Source: Pararhizobium antarcticum (GTDB lineage Bacteria > Pseudomonadota > Alphaproteobacteria > Rhizobiales > Rhizobiaceae). From it: DNA of 64,000 bases. The position numbers and the translations under genes are program-made. The notes beneath the pieces are model-generated. The model was not told the origin of the DNA. It did no database searches and saw only the letters and a list, made by a program, of their open reading frames with translations. The stretch covers positions 1-64,000 of the forward strand of contig NZ_LSRP01000076.1 in assembly GCF_001885585.1 (NCBI RefSeq). The letters run 5' to 3'. Shown here in pieces: positions 9,901 through 18,979 of the stretch (position 1 is the stretch's first letter; every line of letters starts with the position of its first letter).

Positions 9901-10755
9901 CACCGTCGGCTTGCGATCGGCACCCGGCGCAGACACGGCAAAACCGGTGGCGTTCATCACCACGTCGGGCGAGGCCTCCGAAAAGATCGCTTCCAGCGTT
10001 CCGACCGAAACCGAATCCTTGAGGCTCGAAACGAACACCGGCAGCACCGCCATGCCTTCCGCCGAAAGCGCCGCAATCAGCGCTTCGACCGGCTTCGTCT
10101 CGCCGCTCTGGACAAGGGCACGGTAGAAGGAGATGGCGACAACTGGCTGCGGCTGTGCGGCCGTGTTGGACGCGGAGAGTTTGCGCCAGGCCTCGACACC
10201 GATAACGCCGGTGCCCGGCCACCAGATGCCGGCCTTCAGCAGCGGCGATGCCGGCTGGGGTCTTTCCGCCCCGCCGATCAGCGCGTCGCCATAGTCAAGC
10301 AGGCGCGCCATGTTGTCGGCACCGCCCTCGTTGAAGTAGGCCCACATGGCGGCCCGGTCTTCAGTGCCGACCGTGGAAAACGGCTCGAGACCGGGATCAG
10401 GCTTGTCGCAGCCCGGCAGCACCGCGATCTTGAACCCATGGGTCACCGCGGCAGCATACAGGGCTTCGAGCACATAGTGGAAATAGCTGGCCCCACCCAG
10501 CGGTCGCACGATGATCAGTTTGGCATGCCGCGCCGTGCGCTCGACATAGGTATCGACCGACATCGGATGTTTGAGGGTCAAGAGGCTGGCGACGCGCAGG
10601 CTGGACGATGCCTTCCGCACACGCTGGGCACCGGCAATCGACGACAACTCCGTATCGGCGGCCGACAGAAACAGGATATCCCCCGGCGACTGGCCGAGAT
10701 CGATCGCCTCCTCGCCATCGGTGATCGTGCCCTTCTGGGCTAGAAGAAGGTGCAT
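6970..10755 (-). CDS. cobN: Cobaltochelatase large subunit CobN
   Basis: ATP-dependent insertion of Co2+ into hydrogenobyrinic acid a,c-diamide, working with CobS and CobT, which are not in the window. At 1261 aa it has the length usual for CobN/BchH-type subunits. Recognisable blocks include the HMGKHGNLEWLPGKALALSE motif, FGPMPHLYPFIVNDPGEGTQ, and the C-terminal region around ALIGTKPVWDMMSRRVTGYE. The ATG at 10755 (MHLLLAQKG) has GGAGG just upstream; the frame runs on to 10812 but into the adjacent palindromic repeat. It is the third gene of the riboswitch-led cobP-W-N-O run. Confidence 0.97.
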   Translation of the reverse strand: MHLLLAQKGTITDGEEAIDLGQSPGDILFLSAADTELSSIAGAQRVRKASSSLRVASLLTLKHPMSVDTYVERTARHAKLIIVRPLGGASYFHYVLEALYAAAVTHGFKIAVLPGCDKPDPGLEPFSTVGTEDRAAMWAYFNEGGADNMARLLDYGDALIGGAERPQPASPLLKAGIWWPGTGVIGVEAWRKLSASNTAAQPQPVVAISFYRALVQSGETKPVEALIAALSAEGMAVLPVFVSSLKDSVSVGTLEAIFSEASPDVVMNATGFAVSAPGADRKPTVLEFTDAPVLQVIFSGSSRKAWEGSAQGLMARDLAMNVALPEVDGRILSRAVSFKAAAIYDPDVEANIVGHEPLADRVLFAARLAANWARLRRTEPEHRRVAIILANYPNRDGRLGNGVGLDTPAGTIEVLRAMRAAGYPVDAIPADGDALITHLMAGPTNDARQDREIRETLSLSQYKTFFASLPLQIQDAVAARWGAPETDPFFRDGSFALPLARFGETLVGIQPARGYNIDPKETYHSPDLVPPHGYLAFYAFLRIAYGAHAVIHMGKHGNLEWLPGKALALSENCYPEAIFGPMPHLYPFIVNDPGEGTQAKRRTAAVIIDHLTPPLTRAESYGPLKDLEALVDEYYDAAGSDPRRLRLLSKQILDLVRDIGLDQDAGIAGTDGEDKALEKLDAYLCDLKELQIRDGLHVFGVAPEGRLLTDLTVSLARVPRGQSEGGDQSLQRAISADAFTNENPSAEAGLGCLPFDPLDCVLSDPWAGPKPTILADLSDAPWRTAGDTVERIELLAAEFVSGVLPCPQAWIATGAVLHEVETRLKPSIVQSGPAEIAALLTGLDGRFVPPGPSGAPTRGRPDVLPTGRNFYSVDSRAVPTPAAFELGKKSAELLIRRYLQDHGDWPTSFGLTAWGTSNMRTGGDDIAQAMALIGTKPVWDMMSRRVTGYEIVPLALLGRPRVDVTLRISGFFRDAFPDQIALFDNAIRAVGGLDEDDADNMIAARMRVETARLVAEGVDGKEAARRASYRVFGAKPGAYGAGLQALIDEKGWDDKKDLAEAYLTWGGYAYGAGEDGKAERGLLEERLKSVEAVVQNQDNREHDLLDSDDYYQFEGGMSLAVESLAGNRPSIYHNDHSRPEKPVIRSLEEEIGRVVRGRVVNPKWIAGVMRHGYKGAFEIAATVDYMFAFAATTGAVRDHHFEAVYRAFVLDDKVRRFMEDKNPAAFRDMTDKLMEAIDRGLWTPRSNSARFDLRSRTDAAA

Positions 10756-10771
10756 AGTGCCTCCAAAGGGC

Positions 10772-10935
10772 CGTGATACCCCCCTCTGTCCGGTCGGCCA
10801 TCTCTTCCACAAGGGGGGAGATCGACGACGCCAAGCCTGGTTTCGAAAGGAAAGTTTACAGCGAAAGATCGCAGTGCACGCCCGATCTCCCCCCTTGCGG
10901 GGGAGATGTCACGAAGTGACGAAGAAGGGCGAGCC
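10772..10935. repeat. Dispersed palindromic intergenic repeat between cobW and cobN
   Basis: Two 26-bp arms at 10799-10824 and 10883-10908 are inverted copies matching at 23 of 26 positions (core CGATCTCCCCCCTTG). They enclose about 58 nt. The flanks contain CCCCCTCTGTCC and a small GTCAC-GAA-GTGAC dyad. This layout resembles the RIME-like elements common between genes of Rhizobium, Agrobacterium and Ensifer. In RNA it would form a long hairpin inside the cobP-W-N-O transcript and may affect stability or readthrough. Confidence 0.6.
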
Positions 10936-10948
10936 ACGATCACCATTC

Positions 10949-12022
10949 TCAAACAACCGCCGCTTCGATCGCGGCACGAACGGCCGTCTCGTCCATGTCG
11001 TGCAGGCCGATGACGACCAGCCGGGTCCGGCGAACCTCGCCGGCCGCCCAGGGGCGATCGAAATACTGGTCGATGCGGGCGCCGACGCCCTGGATCAGCA
11101 GACGCATCGGCTTGCCCGGCACATCGGCAAAGCCCTTGATGCGCAGAATGTCATGCGCCACGATGACGGTCTTCAGCGTCTCGATGAAGGCGACCGGATC
11201 GGCAAGCGGGCCAAGTTCGACAACAAAACTCTCGAACTCGTCGTGATCGTGTTCCTCGCCGGCCTCGTGTTCCATTTCGTGATGGGACTTGCGGTTGGCG
11301 ATGTCGGCTTCGGTGCCGACGCCAAGACCGAGCAGGATGGCGGCGGACACCTCGCCGTGCTTCGCCTCGATCATCGTCGGCTTGCGGCTGGTGCGCGCAG
11401 CGACCTCGCCGCGCACGAACAAAAGGCCAGCCGCATCAAGCAGGTCGGTCTTGTTGAGAACGATCAGGTCGGCTGCAGTCAACTGGTCCTCGAAAAGCTC
11501 CTCGATCGGGCTTTCATGATCGAGATTGTCGTCCTCGACACGAGCCGCATCGACCTTGTCATGGTCGTCGGCAAAGCGGCCGGCGGCAACGGCGGCACTG
11601 TCGACCACGGTAATGACGCCATCGACGGTCACCTGGGTACGGATGTCCGGCCAGTTGAAGGCGGCAATCAGCGGCTGCGGCAATGCCAGCCCCGATGTTT
11701 CGATGACGATGTGGTCCGGGCGGTTTTCGCGCTCAAGCAGCTTTGTCATTGTCGGGATGAAATCGTCGGCGACTGTGCAGCAGATGCAGCCGTTCGTCAG
11801 TTCGATAATGTCGTCCTCGCTGCAGGCGTCCGCACCGCAGCCCTTCAGCACGTCACCGTCGACGCCGAGATCGCCGAACTCGTTGATAATGAGCGCGATG
11901 CGACGGCCGCCGGCGTTCTGCAGGATATTGCGGATCATCGTCGTCTTGCCGGCGCCGAGAAAGCCGGTGATCACGGTGGCCGGGATCTTGCCGTTTCCAG
12001 CCTTTGCGAGTGTCATGGTCAA
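10949..12022 (-). CDS. cobW: CobW GTPase / metal chaperone (COG0523)
   Basis: G3E-family GTPase thought to deliver cobalt to cobaltochelatase. The 357-aa product has the P-loop GFLGAGKTT near residue 22, the metal-binding [11 protein letters not shown] (CXCC) motif, NKTD for guanine recognition, and a His/Asp/Glu-rich segment, [17 protein letters not shown], that could bind metal. The start overlaps the cobP stop by 4 nt, so translation is coupled. The neighbours and the riboswitch upstream of cobP support a specific B12 role rather than a zinc role. Confidence 0.95.
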   Translation of the reverse strand: MTMTLAKAGNGKIPATVITGFLGAGKTTMIRNILQNAGGRRIALIINEFGDLGVDGDVLKGCGADACSEDDIIELTNGCICCTVADDFIPTMTKLLERENRPDHIVIETSGLALPQPLIAAFNWPDIRTQVTVDGVITVVDSAAVAAGRFADDHDKVDAARVEDDNLDHESPIEELFEDQLTAADLIVLNKTDLLDAAGLLFVRGEVAARTSRKPTMIEAKHGEVSAAILLGLGVGTEADIANRKSHHEMEHEAGEEHDHDEFESFVVELGPLADPVAFIETLKTVIVAHDILRIKGFADVPGKPMRLLIQGVGARIDQYFDRPWAAGEVRRTRLVVIGLHDMDETAVRAAIEAAVV

Positions 12023-12543
12023 CCCTTCATTTTCAGCGGCAGTCCGGCCGCAATAAAGTAAACTTCCGCGGCCTTTGCCGCGACGATCTGGTGCAGCCGG
12101 CCGGCATGGTCGCGAAAATCGCGCGCCATGCGGTTGTCCGGCACGATGCCGAGGCCGACTTCGTTTGAGACAAAGATGAGTTTCGCCCTTGCCGTCAGCA
12201 TATGGCCGGCGAGTTGGGCAAATTCCGCCGCCATGTCACGCTCTTCCATCATCAGATTGGTAACCCACAGCGTCAGGCAATCGACAAGGATGACCCGATC
12301 CGGCGTGTCGATGGATTTCAGGCCGTCGACAAGCGCCAGCGGCTCCTCGAGCGTCTGCCATTCCCCCCCGCGCCGATCGCGATGCTCGGCAATCCTTGAT
12401 GTCATTTCGCCGTCCCAGGCTCTCCCGGTCGCGACATAATGCATGGCAAGCCCCGACGCCGTCACCAGCGCTTCGGCAAATGTGGATTTTCCGGAGCGGG
12501 CGCCGCCCAGAACGAGGACGGATCCGGTCTCTGACGATATCAT
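12019..12543 (-). CDS. cobP: Adenosylcobinamide kinase / adenosylcobinamide-phosphate guanylyltransferase
   Basis: Bifunctional enzyme (CobU in Salmonella) that phosphorylates adenosylcobinamide and then adds GMP to form AdoCbi-GDP. The 174-aa product has the P-loop [14 protein letters not shown] at the N-terminus, the [15 protein letters not shown] region expected for the guanylylated histidine block (HRDRRG follows), and [12 protein letters not shown]. It is the first gene after the long cobalamin riboswitch, so the kinase and the cobalt-insertion genes share that control. Confidence 0.95.
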   Translation of the reverse strand: MISSETGSVLVLGGARSGKSTFAEALVTASGLAMHYVATGRAWDGEMTSRIAEHRDRRGGEWQTLEEPLALVDGLKSIDTPDRVILVDCLTLWVTNLMMEERDMAAEFAQLAGHMLTARAKLIFVSNEVGLGIVPDNRMARDFRDHAGRLHQIVAAKAAEVYFIAAGLPLKMKG

Positions 12544-12704
12544 GATGCAATTCCGCCGTCAGTCGATGGCACGGACAGAGGCAGACGGTGTTTTAAACAG
12601 GCGCGTGTTTTTTGTCGCGCCCACGCGCAAACCGGGTGATAGAGCCATGACAACCTCCGTGCTGGCATCGGGAACGTCCCGCAGGCGGGCATTATGCCCT
12701 TGTC

Positions 12705-13070
12705 GGATGGCAGGTCTCCTGGCTCACGGGTCTACGCACCCAAGGGTGCGAACGGGTTCGCCTCGCCTTCCCGGAGTCTTCAGGCCGGATTGCTAACCGC
12801 AATCGACAGGCATCACGAAGAGGTGGACGATTCGTAGACAAAGAGGCGTCCGGCCCCGGCTGATCATGATGCCACTCCAGTGGCTTTTCCGGTTGGGCCT
12901 GCGCCTGCGACATGCCGCACCATGCGACATTCCCGAAGGATCGGCTTTCCCGGATGGCGAACCCTGACCGCTCTACAGTCGCGGGGTCGGCTGCGATAAG
13001 AGTGCCCGATCTGGGTCCACCCTGTCACATTCCCATTTACTCCCGCAAAACAGAGCGCTCTGCGGGAACC
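12705..13070 (-). promoter_or_regulatory. Cobalamin riboswitch upstream of cobP-cobW-cobN-cobO
   Basis: Read on the minus strand the element has TAAATGGGAATGTGAC, then GCAGCCGACCCCGCGACTGT, AAAAGCCACTGG, CCGGGAAGGCGAGGCGAAC and the B12 box GAGCCAGGAGACCTGCC at 12709-12725. These match the classical AdoCbl riboswitch in order and sequence. At about 365 nt it is longer than the usual 200-220 nt because of an extended arm between the CCACTGG and GGGAAGGC blocks. Downstream, a GGGCAT-ATGCCC hairpin followed by CCCGCC-GCGGG may be the expression platform. It should repress the operon when cobalamin is plentiful. Confidence 0.93.
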
Positions 13071-13207
13071 ATCCAATGGGTCGATGATTATGGGTGGCTT
13101 GTGGCAAAGTCAATCGCATTGGCGCCGCAGCGCATTCCTCCGATCGCAACTTGATCAGCGCGGCGATGACGATTACGAGAGATAGCATTCTGAAAGGCGG
13201 ACTGCGG

Positions 13208-15010
13208 ATGCCCAAGATTCTTGCGAAACTCGATCTGCGTCGGCTTGGTTATGTGTCTCTTCTGTTCGATATCGGACGCCTGCGCGCATTCGCACGCCGC
13301 AGCGAAGTTGGACTGGTGGCCGCAGGCATTGTCGTCGGCGTGATCGCCGGGCTTGCAGTCACTGCGATGAGTTTCATTGCCAGCCGCATGCATGGCCTTG
13401 TCTTCGGCATCGGCGACACCGAGAGGCTGAGCTCCAGCGACCTCGACGGCGATATCGCGGTTCTGATGGCGCCCATTGTCGGCGGTATCATTCTTGGTCT
13501 CCTGATGCTGTCGCTTGCTTCCTGGCGCAAGAAACCGATGGTCGATCCGATCGAAGCCAATGCGCTGCATGGTGGACGGCTTTCGCTGACGGACAGCATC
13601 ATCGTCGCCGTCCAGAATCTCATCTCCAACGGGTTCGGCGCATCCGTCGGGCTCGAGGCCGGCTATACGCAACTGGCGTCCGGCCTTGCCTCCAAGCTGG
13701 GGATTACCCTTCAACTGCGCCGCTCGGACCTGCGGACCCTGGTCGGCTGCGGCGCCGCTGGTGCCATTGCGGCGGCGTTCAATGCGCCGCTTACAGGTGC
13801 CTTCTATGCGTTCGAACTGATCATCGGCACCTATACGATCCTGTCGCTGACACCGGTCGTCGTCTCGGCTCTGGTCGCCAACCTTGTGGCAAGGCTGCTC
13901 TCCGACAGCGATTTCACCATCGATGTCGGAACCTTCGGCGCCGTGGTGCCGGCCGATTATCTGCCCGCTCTGCTGCTCGGCGTCTTTTGCGCCGGCATGG
14001 GCATTCTCCTGATGAAAGCCGTGTCGGCCGTCGAGGGCCTGGCGCGCCGCAGTTCGATCCCGGCGCCGCTGCGCCCCGCGATCGGCGGCATCGTGGTTGG
14101 TCTTCTCGCGATGATTTCACCGCAGGTTCTCTCGGCCGGCCATGGTGCCCTCCATCTGAACCTTGACCACTCGATGACAATCCCAGCGCTTATCGGCCTG
14201 TTCCTGTTGAAATCCTTCGCCTCGGCGGTATCGATCGGTTCGGGCTTTCGCGGCGGCCTGTTCTTCGCATCGCTGTTCATGGGCGCGCTTCTCGGCAAGC
14301 TTTTTGCCTATTGCGCGCCGTTCATCTTTGCCAATGCCACCCTGACGCCGGTGATCTACGCGGTCGTCGGCATGAGTTCGCTTGCGGTTGCCGTCATTGG
14401 CGGACCGCTGACCATGACCTTTCTGGCCCTGGAGATCACCGGCGACTTTCCCATTACGGCGCTTGTCCTGGCAGCATCGATCACCTCGTCGCTCGTCGTG
14501 AGAACAACATTCGGCTATTCGTTTGCCACCTGGCGCCTGCACCTGCGCGGCGAGAGCATCCGCAGCGCGCACGACATCGGCTGGATCCGGAACCTGACCG
14601 TCGACCGGCTCATGCGCTCGGATGTGCGCACGGTCAGCACCGACACAACGCTGGAGGCCTTCAAGCAGGATCACCCGCTCGGCTCGAGCCAGCGGGTGAT
14701 CGCAGTGGATGGCAACAACAAATATGCCGGTATCATCATCGTGCCGGAGGTCTTTGCCGATCCCGTCGAAACCTCCGGAGCGAACGAAAGCCTGGACATG
14801 TTCATTCACCTGAACAACGATTTCCTCGTCCCCAACATGAATGCGAAACAGGCCGCCGCCCTTTTCGACAAGACCGGCAACGATGCCCTTGCCGTGGTCA
14901 ACAATCTGATCGAGCGGCGTGTCGTCGGTCTGCTGACGGAAAGCCACACGCTGCGCCGTTACAGCGAGGAACTTGACAGGCGACGTCGGGAAGCCTCCGG
15001 CGAGATCTGA
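13208..15010 (+). CDS. ClC-family chloride channel/antiporter with C-terminal CBS region
   Basis: 600-aa membrane protein of the voltage-gated chloride channel family. The anion-path motifs are visible: GFGASVGLEAGYTQ (GxGxxxGxEGP-like), GAAGAIAAAFNAPLTGAFYAFEL (gating-glutamate helix) and GSGFRGGLFFASLFMGALLG. The last about 150 residues form a cytosolic CBS-type module (LTVDRLMRSDVRTVSTDTTLEAF). The ATG at 13208 is chosen, with AAAGGCGG upstream; in-frame ATG 13166 and GTG 13094 are alternatives. It is divergent from the cobP riboswitch operon and convergent with cobQ (6-nt gap), so it sits in the cob locus without an obvious B12 role. Confidence 0.9.
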   Translation: MPKILAKLDLRRLGYVSLLFDIGRLRAFARRSEVGLVAAGIVVGVIAGLAVTAMSFIASRMHGLVFGIGDTERLSSSDLDGDIAVLMAPIVGGIILGLLMLSLASWRKKPMVDPIEANALHGGRLSLTDSIIVAVQNLISNGFGASVGLEAGYTQLASGLASKLGITLQLRRSDLRTLVGCGAAGAIAAAFNAPLTGAFYAFELIIGTYTILSLTPVVVSALVANLVARLLSDSDFTIDVGTFGAVVPADYLPALLLGVFCAGMGILLMKAVSAVEGLARRSSIPAPLRPAIGGIVVGLLAMISPQVLSAGHGALHLNLDHSMTIPALIGLFLLKSFASAVSIGSGFRGGLFFASLFMGALLGKLFAYCAPFIFANATLTPVIYAVVGMSSLAVAVIGGPLTMTFLALEITGDFPITALVLAASITSSLVVRTTFGYSFATWRLHLRGESIRSAHDIGWIRNLTVDRLMRSDVRTVSTDTTLEAFKQDHPLGSSQRVIAVDGNNKYAGIIIVPEVFADPVETSGANESLDMFIHLNNDFLVPNMNAKQAAALFDKTGNDALAVVNNLIERRVVGLLTESHTLRRYSEELDRRRREASGEI

Positions 15011-15016
15011 ACGTCG

Positions 15017-16471
15017 TCAGGACATCAGCGCGTCGATCCAGGCGGAATCCAAAACCGTTTCCAGTTCGACGGCAATCGCGTCGAGCGCGTCATCGACGCT
15101 CTGGCGGTAGTTGTGGCCGCCACCGACAATGCCGAAGCTGGCCAAAAGTGCCGCGCGGTAGGCATCGCTTGCAAACAGCCCGTGCAGATAGGTGCCGACG
15201 ATGCGGCCATCGGCCGACATTGCCCCATCGTCGCGCCCGTCGATCGACACCGGGGCGCGGATGCAATCGGGACCGGTGGTGAGGCCGAGATGGATTTCGT
15301 AGCCCCTGAGTGCCACATCATGCTGCAGCGACCAGGCGCTGACATTGCGCACCGTCTTTTCCGGAGCCATTACCGTCGTGACATCGAGCAGGCCGAGGCC
15401 ATCGATGACCTGAAGATCGCCTTCGATGCCCAAGGGGTCGGTGACCTGCCGCCCCAGCATCTGATACCCACCGCACACGCCGATGACGCCTCCGCCGCGG
15501 CGGACATGGGCTTGCAGATCGCGATCCCAGCCCTGAGCCCTGAAATCACGGAGATCGGAAAGCGTCGATTTGGAGCCGGGTATGACCACGAGACCGGCAT
15601 CGACGGGCAGGTGTTCTCCCGGCGGCACGAAGACGAGGTCGACATCCGGCTCGGATGCCAAGGGGTCGAGATCGTCGAAATTGGCGATCCGCGACAAAAT
15701 CGGCACGGCGACCTTCAGCGCCTTGCCGGTTCCACGGGTCAGCTTGTCGAGAACCACCGAATCTTCCGCCGGTAGGCGCGCCGCACTCTTCAGCCAGGGC
15801 ACAACGCCAAAACACGGCCATCCGGTGTAGCGCCCGATGGCCGCGATACCATCGTCGAACAGCGACACGTCGCCGCGAAACTTGTTGATGAGATAGCCGG
15901 AGATCATCCGGCGGTCTTCGTCGGACAGGATCGCATGGGTGCCGACCAGCGACGCAATCACCCCGCCCCGGTCGATATCGCCGACAAGCACGACCGGCAC
16001 CTGCGCGCGGGTGGCAAAACCCATATTGGCGATATCCCCTGCCCGCAGGTTGATTTCGGCTGGCGAACCCGCGCCTTCGACGACGACGAGGTCGGCACCC
16101 GAACAGATGGTCTCGAAGCTGTCCATGACGGCACCGAGCAGTTTCGGCTTGAGGGCCTGATAGTCGCGGCCGCGCGCCTGGCCGGCAACCTTGCCCTGCA
16201 CGATGATCTGGCTGCCCGTCTCGGACTGCGGCTTCAGCAGCACCGGGTTCATATGCACGGATGACGGCACCCGCGCGGCCATCGACTGCAGCCACTGCGC
16301 CCGGCCGATCTCGCCCCCGTCATCGGATACTGCGGCGTTGTTCGACATGTTCTGCGGTTTGAACGGCCTGACCTTCAAGCCCCTGTTTGCGGCAAGCCGG
16401 CAGAGCCCAGCCACCAATACCGTTTTTCCGACATCCGAGCCGGTTCCCTGAAGCATGATCGTCTTTGTCAT
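15017..16471 (-). CDS. cobQ: Cobyric acid synthase
   Basis: Amidates side chains b, d, e and g of adenosylcobyrinic acid a,c-diamide using glutamine and ATP. The 484-aa product has the P-loop [18 protein letters not shown] at the N-terminus, [11 protein letters not shown], and the class I amidotransferase nucleophile in [13 protein letters not shown], followed by a C-terminal HGLF block. It appears to be a single transcriptional unit on the minus strand; no riboswitch is seen upstream. The ATG at 16471 gives the family's usual start. Confidence 0.96.
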   Translation of the reverse strand: MTKTIMLQGTGSDVGKTVLVAGLCRLAANRGLKVRPFKPQNMSNNAAVSDDGGEIGRAQWLQSMAARVPSSVHMNPVLLKPQSETGSQIIVQGKVAGQARGRDYQALKPKLLGAVMDSFETICSGADLVVVEGAGSPAEINLRAGDIANMGFATRAQVPVVLVGDIDRGGVIASLVGTHAILSDEDRRMISGYLINKFRGDVSLFDDGIAAIGRYTGWPCFGVVPWLKSAARLPAEDSVVLDKLTRGTGKALKVAVPILSRIANFDDLDPLASEPDVDLVFVPPGEHLPVDAGLVVIPGSKSTLSDLRDFRAQGWDRDLQAHVRRGGGVIGVCGGYQMLGRQVTDPLGIEGDLQVIDGLGLLDVTTVMAPEKTVRNVSAWSLQHDVALRGYEIHLGLTTGPDCIRAPVSIDGRDDGAMSADGRIVGTYLHGLFASDAYRAALLASFGIVGGGHNYRQSVDDALDAIAVELETVLDSAWIDALMS

Positions 16472-16731
16472 GGCAGCGTCTTTACCAGCTGCGAGACCCC
16501 AAGCAAAGCCTTGCCCTGCCGCAATTTCGCCACGATCCCCACGGTTTTTTCACGCTGTATTTCACCCTGTTTCAAGCCTTGTGACGCTTCCTGCTTTCAT
16601 CGGTCAAAATGCGACATTGCATGGCGAGTTTGATTGTTGTTTTGCGCCATATCTTGCGTATATCAGCGACATGTCTTCACGGCGCGCAGGCAGGCACCGA
16701 AACCCGCGCCACACCCAAGGTCACAGTCCGA

Positions 16732-16874
16732 TGTTGTTCATCTTCAGCAAGCCAAATTTCGTCCAGATCGCCTGGAATTCGATCGTTCCGGACAGCCAGT
16801 CGCGCGTCCGCAACACGGTCATGACCGCGCCGATCGGGCCGCTCGGTTTTATCCGCACGCGCAGCGTCGGCTAA
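16732..16874 (+). CDS. Possible 47-aa small protein, function unknown
   Basis: A short frame encodes MLFIFSKPNFVQIAW and ends IGPLGFIRTRSVG. I do not recognise it. In its favour, a sigma70-like promoter (TTGTTT, 16 nt, TATATC) lies about 60-100 nt upstream and a clear hairpin plus T-run follows about 25 nt after the stop. Against it, the ribosome binding site is poor (AAGGT, long spacing). It could instead be part of a non-coding transcript. Confidence 0.3.
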
Positions 16875-16898
16875 CCGGCGTCGATCGTCCTTGAAGCT

Positions 16899-16932
16899 TT
16901 AAACCGCATCGCGAAAGCGACGCGGTTTTTTT
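16899..16932 (+). terminator. Rho-independent terminator
   Basis: AAACCGCATCGC, a GAAA loop and GCGACGCGGTTT form a 12-bp stem with one mismatch, followed by a run of eight T. It would end a plus-strand transcript from the 16.6-16.87 kb region and supports transcription of the small ORF or RNA there. Confidence 0.75.
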
Positions 16933-17640
16933 TGTGCCATGAAGGCGACAGAGCGGATGTGCCGCGCGCGCCGCCATCGGTTCCAAAACGCGAAAACCGC
17001 ACCAACCCCATCCGGGATCGTGCGGTCTGCCAAAAAACACATGGCTTCTTCAAAATACGCGAAGATCGCTCCGACCCGGGACGCAAAACCTGATCCGGGC
17101 GGGCGGCAGTTGTCCCCCGCCGCAGGAGAACAATTAGCCTGACATCGTTACCGGATGGTTAGTGAGAGATGAATCAAAGATGAATTTGGGCTTTTTTCGA
17201 GATTTTTTTTAAAGACGTAAAAAAACACCCGACGGCGCATTCGGGACAAAAAACGTCTGCAACGAAACGGGCAGAACACCACGATTGAAGGTGAAGGCGG
17301 GATTTGCGGCAATTGTAGGCCGCGATGCTCAAAAATATTGCCGCAGCAAGGCAAATCAACAGCTTGTGCAAGTCTTCCAGGCGGCAGGCGAAAGCCCGGT
17401 ATCGCTTCGATTGAATTCCGGAGGTTGATTTCTGCGGAGGAACAAATAGGCTTAAGGGCATACGGTCAAAAGAGAGCGGGTTGGCGACAGGGTTCCGCGA
17501 CCAGACAAAAAAGCTCTACGACCGTTGCAGCGGGGGCGACATGCGGCCCTGCCCGAAAGTGCGCTCCCTTTCGCTGCGAAGTTCATCCATTTGGGCAGCC
17601 GGGACGGCAGCATCCCGCCTTGCCTCCAGATTTTTTGCTG
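16933..17640. other. Gene-poor interval before proX
   Basis: About 700 bases with no ORF that looks protein-coding. The part from 17147 to 17320 is AT-rich and contains several poly-A/T tracts. A weak 5-bp CCCGA/TCGGG hairpin with a T-run read on the minus strand lies at about 17220-17248. The interval probably holds the proX promoter; I cannot place a convincing -35/-10 pair. Confidence 0.5.
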
Positions 17641-17642
17641 CA

Positions 17643-17662
17643 TTAAGACTGGGAGGTCTTAA
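17643..17662 (+). promoter_or_regulatory. Inverted repeat presenting the proX Shine-Dalgarno in its loop
   Basis: TTAAGAC and GTCTTAA form perfect 7-bp arms around the loop TGGGAG, two bases before the proX ATG. The GGGAGG ribosome binding site lies in the loop and first stem base. The hairpin could modulate initiation or be a protein site; it may also be chance. Confidence 0.4.
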
Positions 17663-17664
17663 AC

Positions 17665-18663
17665 ATGAAGAAGCTCCTCGCTTCCACCATCCTCGCCGCC
17701 AGCGTCTATGCGCTTGCGGGTTCAGCATCGGCCGCAGAGTGCGGCGACGTCAGCATTGCGGAAATGAACTGGGCATCGGCAGGCGTCGCAGCCCATGTCG
17801 ACAAATTCATTCTTGAAAATGGTTATGGCTGCACGGCGACCCTCGTCACCGGCGACACCATGCCGACCTTCACGTCGATGAACGAAAAAGGCCAGCCGGA
17901 CATGGCTCCGGAAATGTGGGTCAACGCCGTGCGCACCCCGCTCGATGCGGCCATCAAGGAAGGTCGCCTCATCGAAGCGGCGAAGATCCTCAACGAAGGC
18001 GGCGTCGAAGGCTGGTGGATTCCGAAATTCCTCGCCGACGCAAATCCTGACATCAAGACCGTTCAGGACGCCCTGAAGCGTCCCGAGCTCTTCCCGGCCC
18101 CCGAAGATGCGTCGAAGGCTGCCGTCATCAACTGCCCGTCGGGCTGGAACTGCCAGGTTTCGACGGCCAATCTGTACAAGGCGCTGGGAGCCAAAGAGGC
18201 CGGGTTCGAACTGGTCGACACCGGATCGGCTGCGGGCCTGGACGGCTCCATTTCCAACGCCTTCAGCACGCAGAAGGGCTGGCTTGGCTATTATTGGGCT
18301 CCGACCGCCATTCTCGGCAAATATGAAATGACCCGTCTGAGCTTCGGCGTGGACAATGACAAGGCCGAATGGGACGCCTGCACGGCCGTTCCGGATTGCG
18401 CCGCCCCCAAGGTCAATTCCTATCCGACTTCGGACGTCTTCACGGTCGTAACCAAGGCATTCTCGGAAAAGGCCGGCGTCGCCATGGATTACGTCAAGGC
18501 CCGCAACTGGGACAATGGAACCGTGAACAAGGTTCTGGCCTGGATGGACGAGAACCAAGGCACCAACGAAGATGCAGCAAAGCACTTCCTGGAAACCTAT
18601 CCGGACATGTGGACCAAGTGGGTTGCGCCGGATGTTGCCGAAAAGGTCAAGGCAGCTCTGTAA
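17665..18663 (+). CDS. proX: Quaternary-amine (glycine betaine/proline-type) ABC transporter substrate-binding protein
   Basis: Periplasmic binding protein of the OpuAC family that captures glycine betaine, proline betaine or choline. The 332-aa precursor has a Sec signal peptide ending ASA before AECGDVSIAEMNW. The OpuAC pattern MNWASAGVAAHVDKFILENGYGC, then MPTFTSMNEKGQPDMAPEMW, and GWLGYYWAPTAIL (aromatic residues that usually form a cation-pi cage) fit a methylammonium ligand. GGGAGG lies in good position. It is separated from proW/proV by a terminator-like hairpin, as is common for abundant binding proteins. The exact ligand cannot be read from sequence. Confidence 0.88.
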   Translation: MKKLLASTILAASVYALAGSASAAECGDVSIAEMNWASAGVAAHVDKFILENGYGCTATLVTGDTMPTFTSMNEKGQPDMAPEMWVNAVRTPLDAAIKEGRLIEAAKILNEGGVEGWWIPKFLADANPDIKTVQDALKRPELFPAPEDASKAAVINCPSGWNCQVSTANLYKALGAKEAGFELVDTGSAAGLDGSISNAFSTQKGWLGYYWAPTAILGKYEMTRLSFGVDNDKAEWDACTAVPDCAAPKVNSYPTSDVFTVVTKAFSEKAGVAMDYVKARNWDNGTVNKVLAWMDENQGTNEDAAKHFLETYPDMWTKWVAPDVAEKVKAAL

Positions 18664-18673
18664 GTGAAAATAG

Positions 18674-18709
18674 AAAGGCAGCGGGTCCACGGATCCGCTG
18701 CCTCTTTTT
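18674..18709 (+). terminator. Intercistronic terminator/attenuator after proX
   Basis: GGCAGCGGGTCC and GGATCCGCTGCC pair over 12 bp with one G-T position, followed by TCTTTTT. Located between proX and proW, it likely gives partial termination so the binding protein exceeds the membrane subunits. Confidence 0.8.
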
Positions 18710-18979
18710 GCACAACGACGAACGTGGAATGCAGAGAAGCTGACTTTGGTCGCAAACAACAAAGTGGAGATCGTGCCGATCTGCGACGTTCCCGCCCACA
18801 GGCATCCGCTTCAGATGCCTGCCTTTCCAAGACAAGACTGACTTCCGACGCCGTTCGTCCGGCGTGAGGGGACAAGACACCGGGGTCCGCAGAGACCAGC
18901 GAAAATCCGTACAGGGCAGATCCGATCTGTCCGATGACACGGCCGGTTGATAAAATTTCCGGTTAAAAAGGGGAACGAC

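Noticed and set aside
17174-17461. 95-codon minus-strand frame with a hydrophobic stretch in the gap before proX
   Set aside because: No ribosome binding site, no family likeness, and the terminator-like hairpin downstream has only a 5-bp stem.
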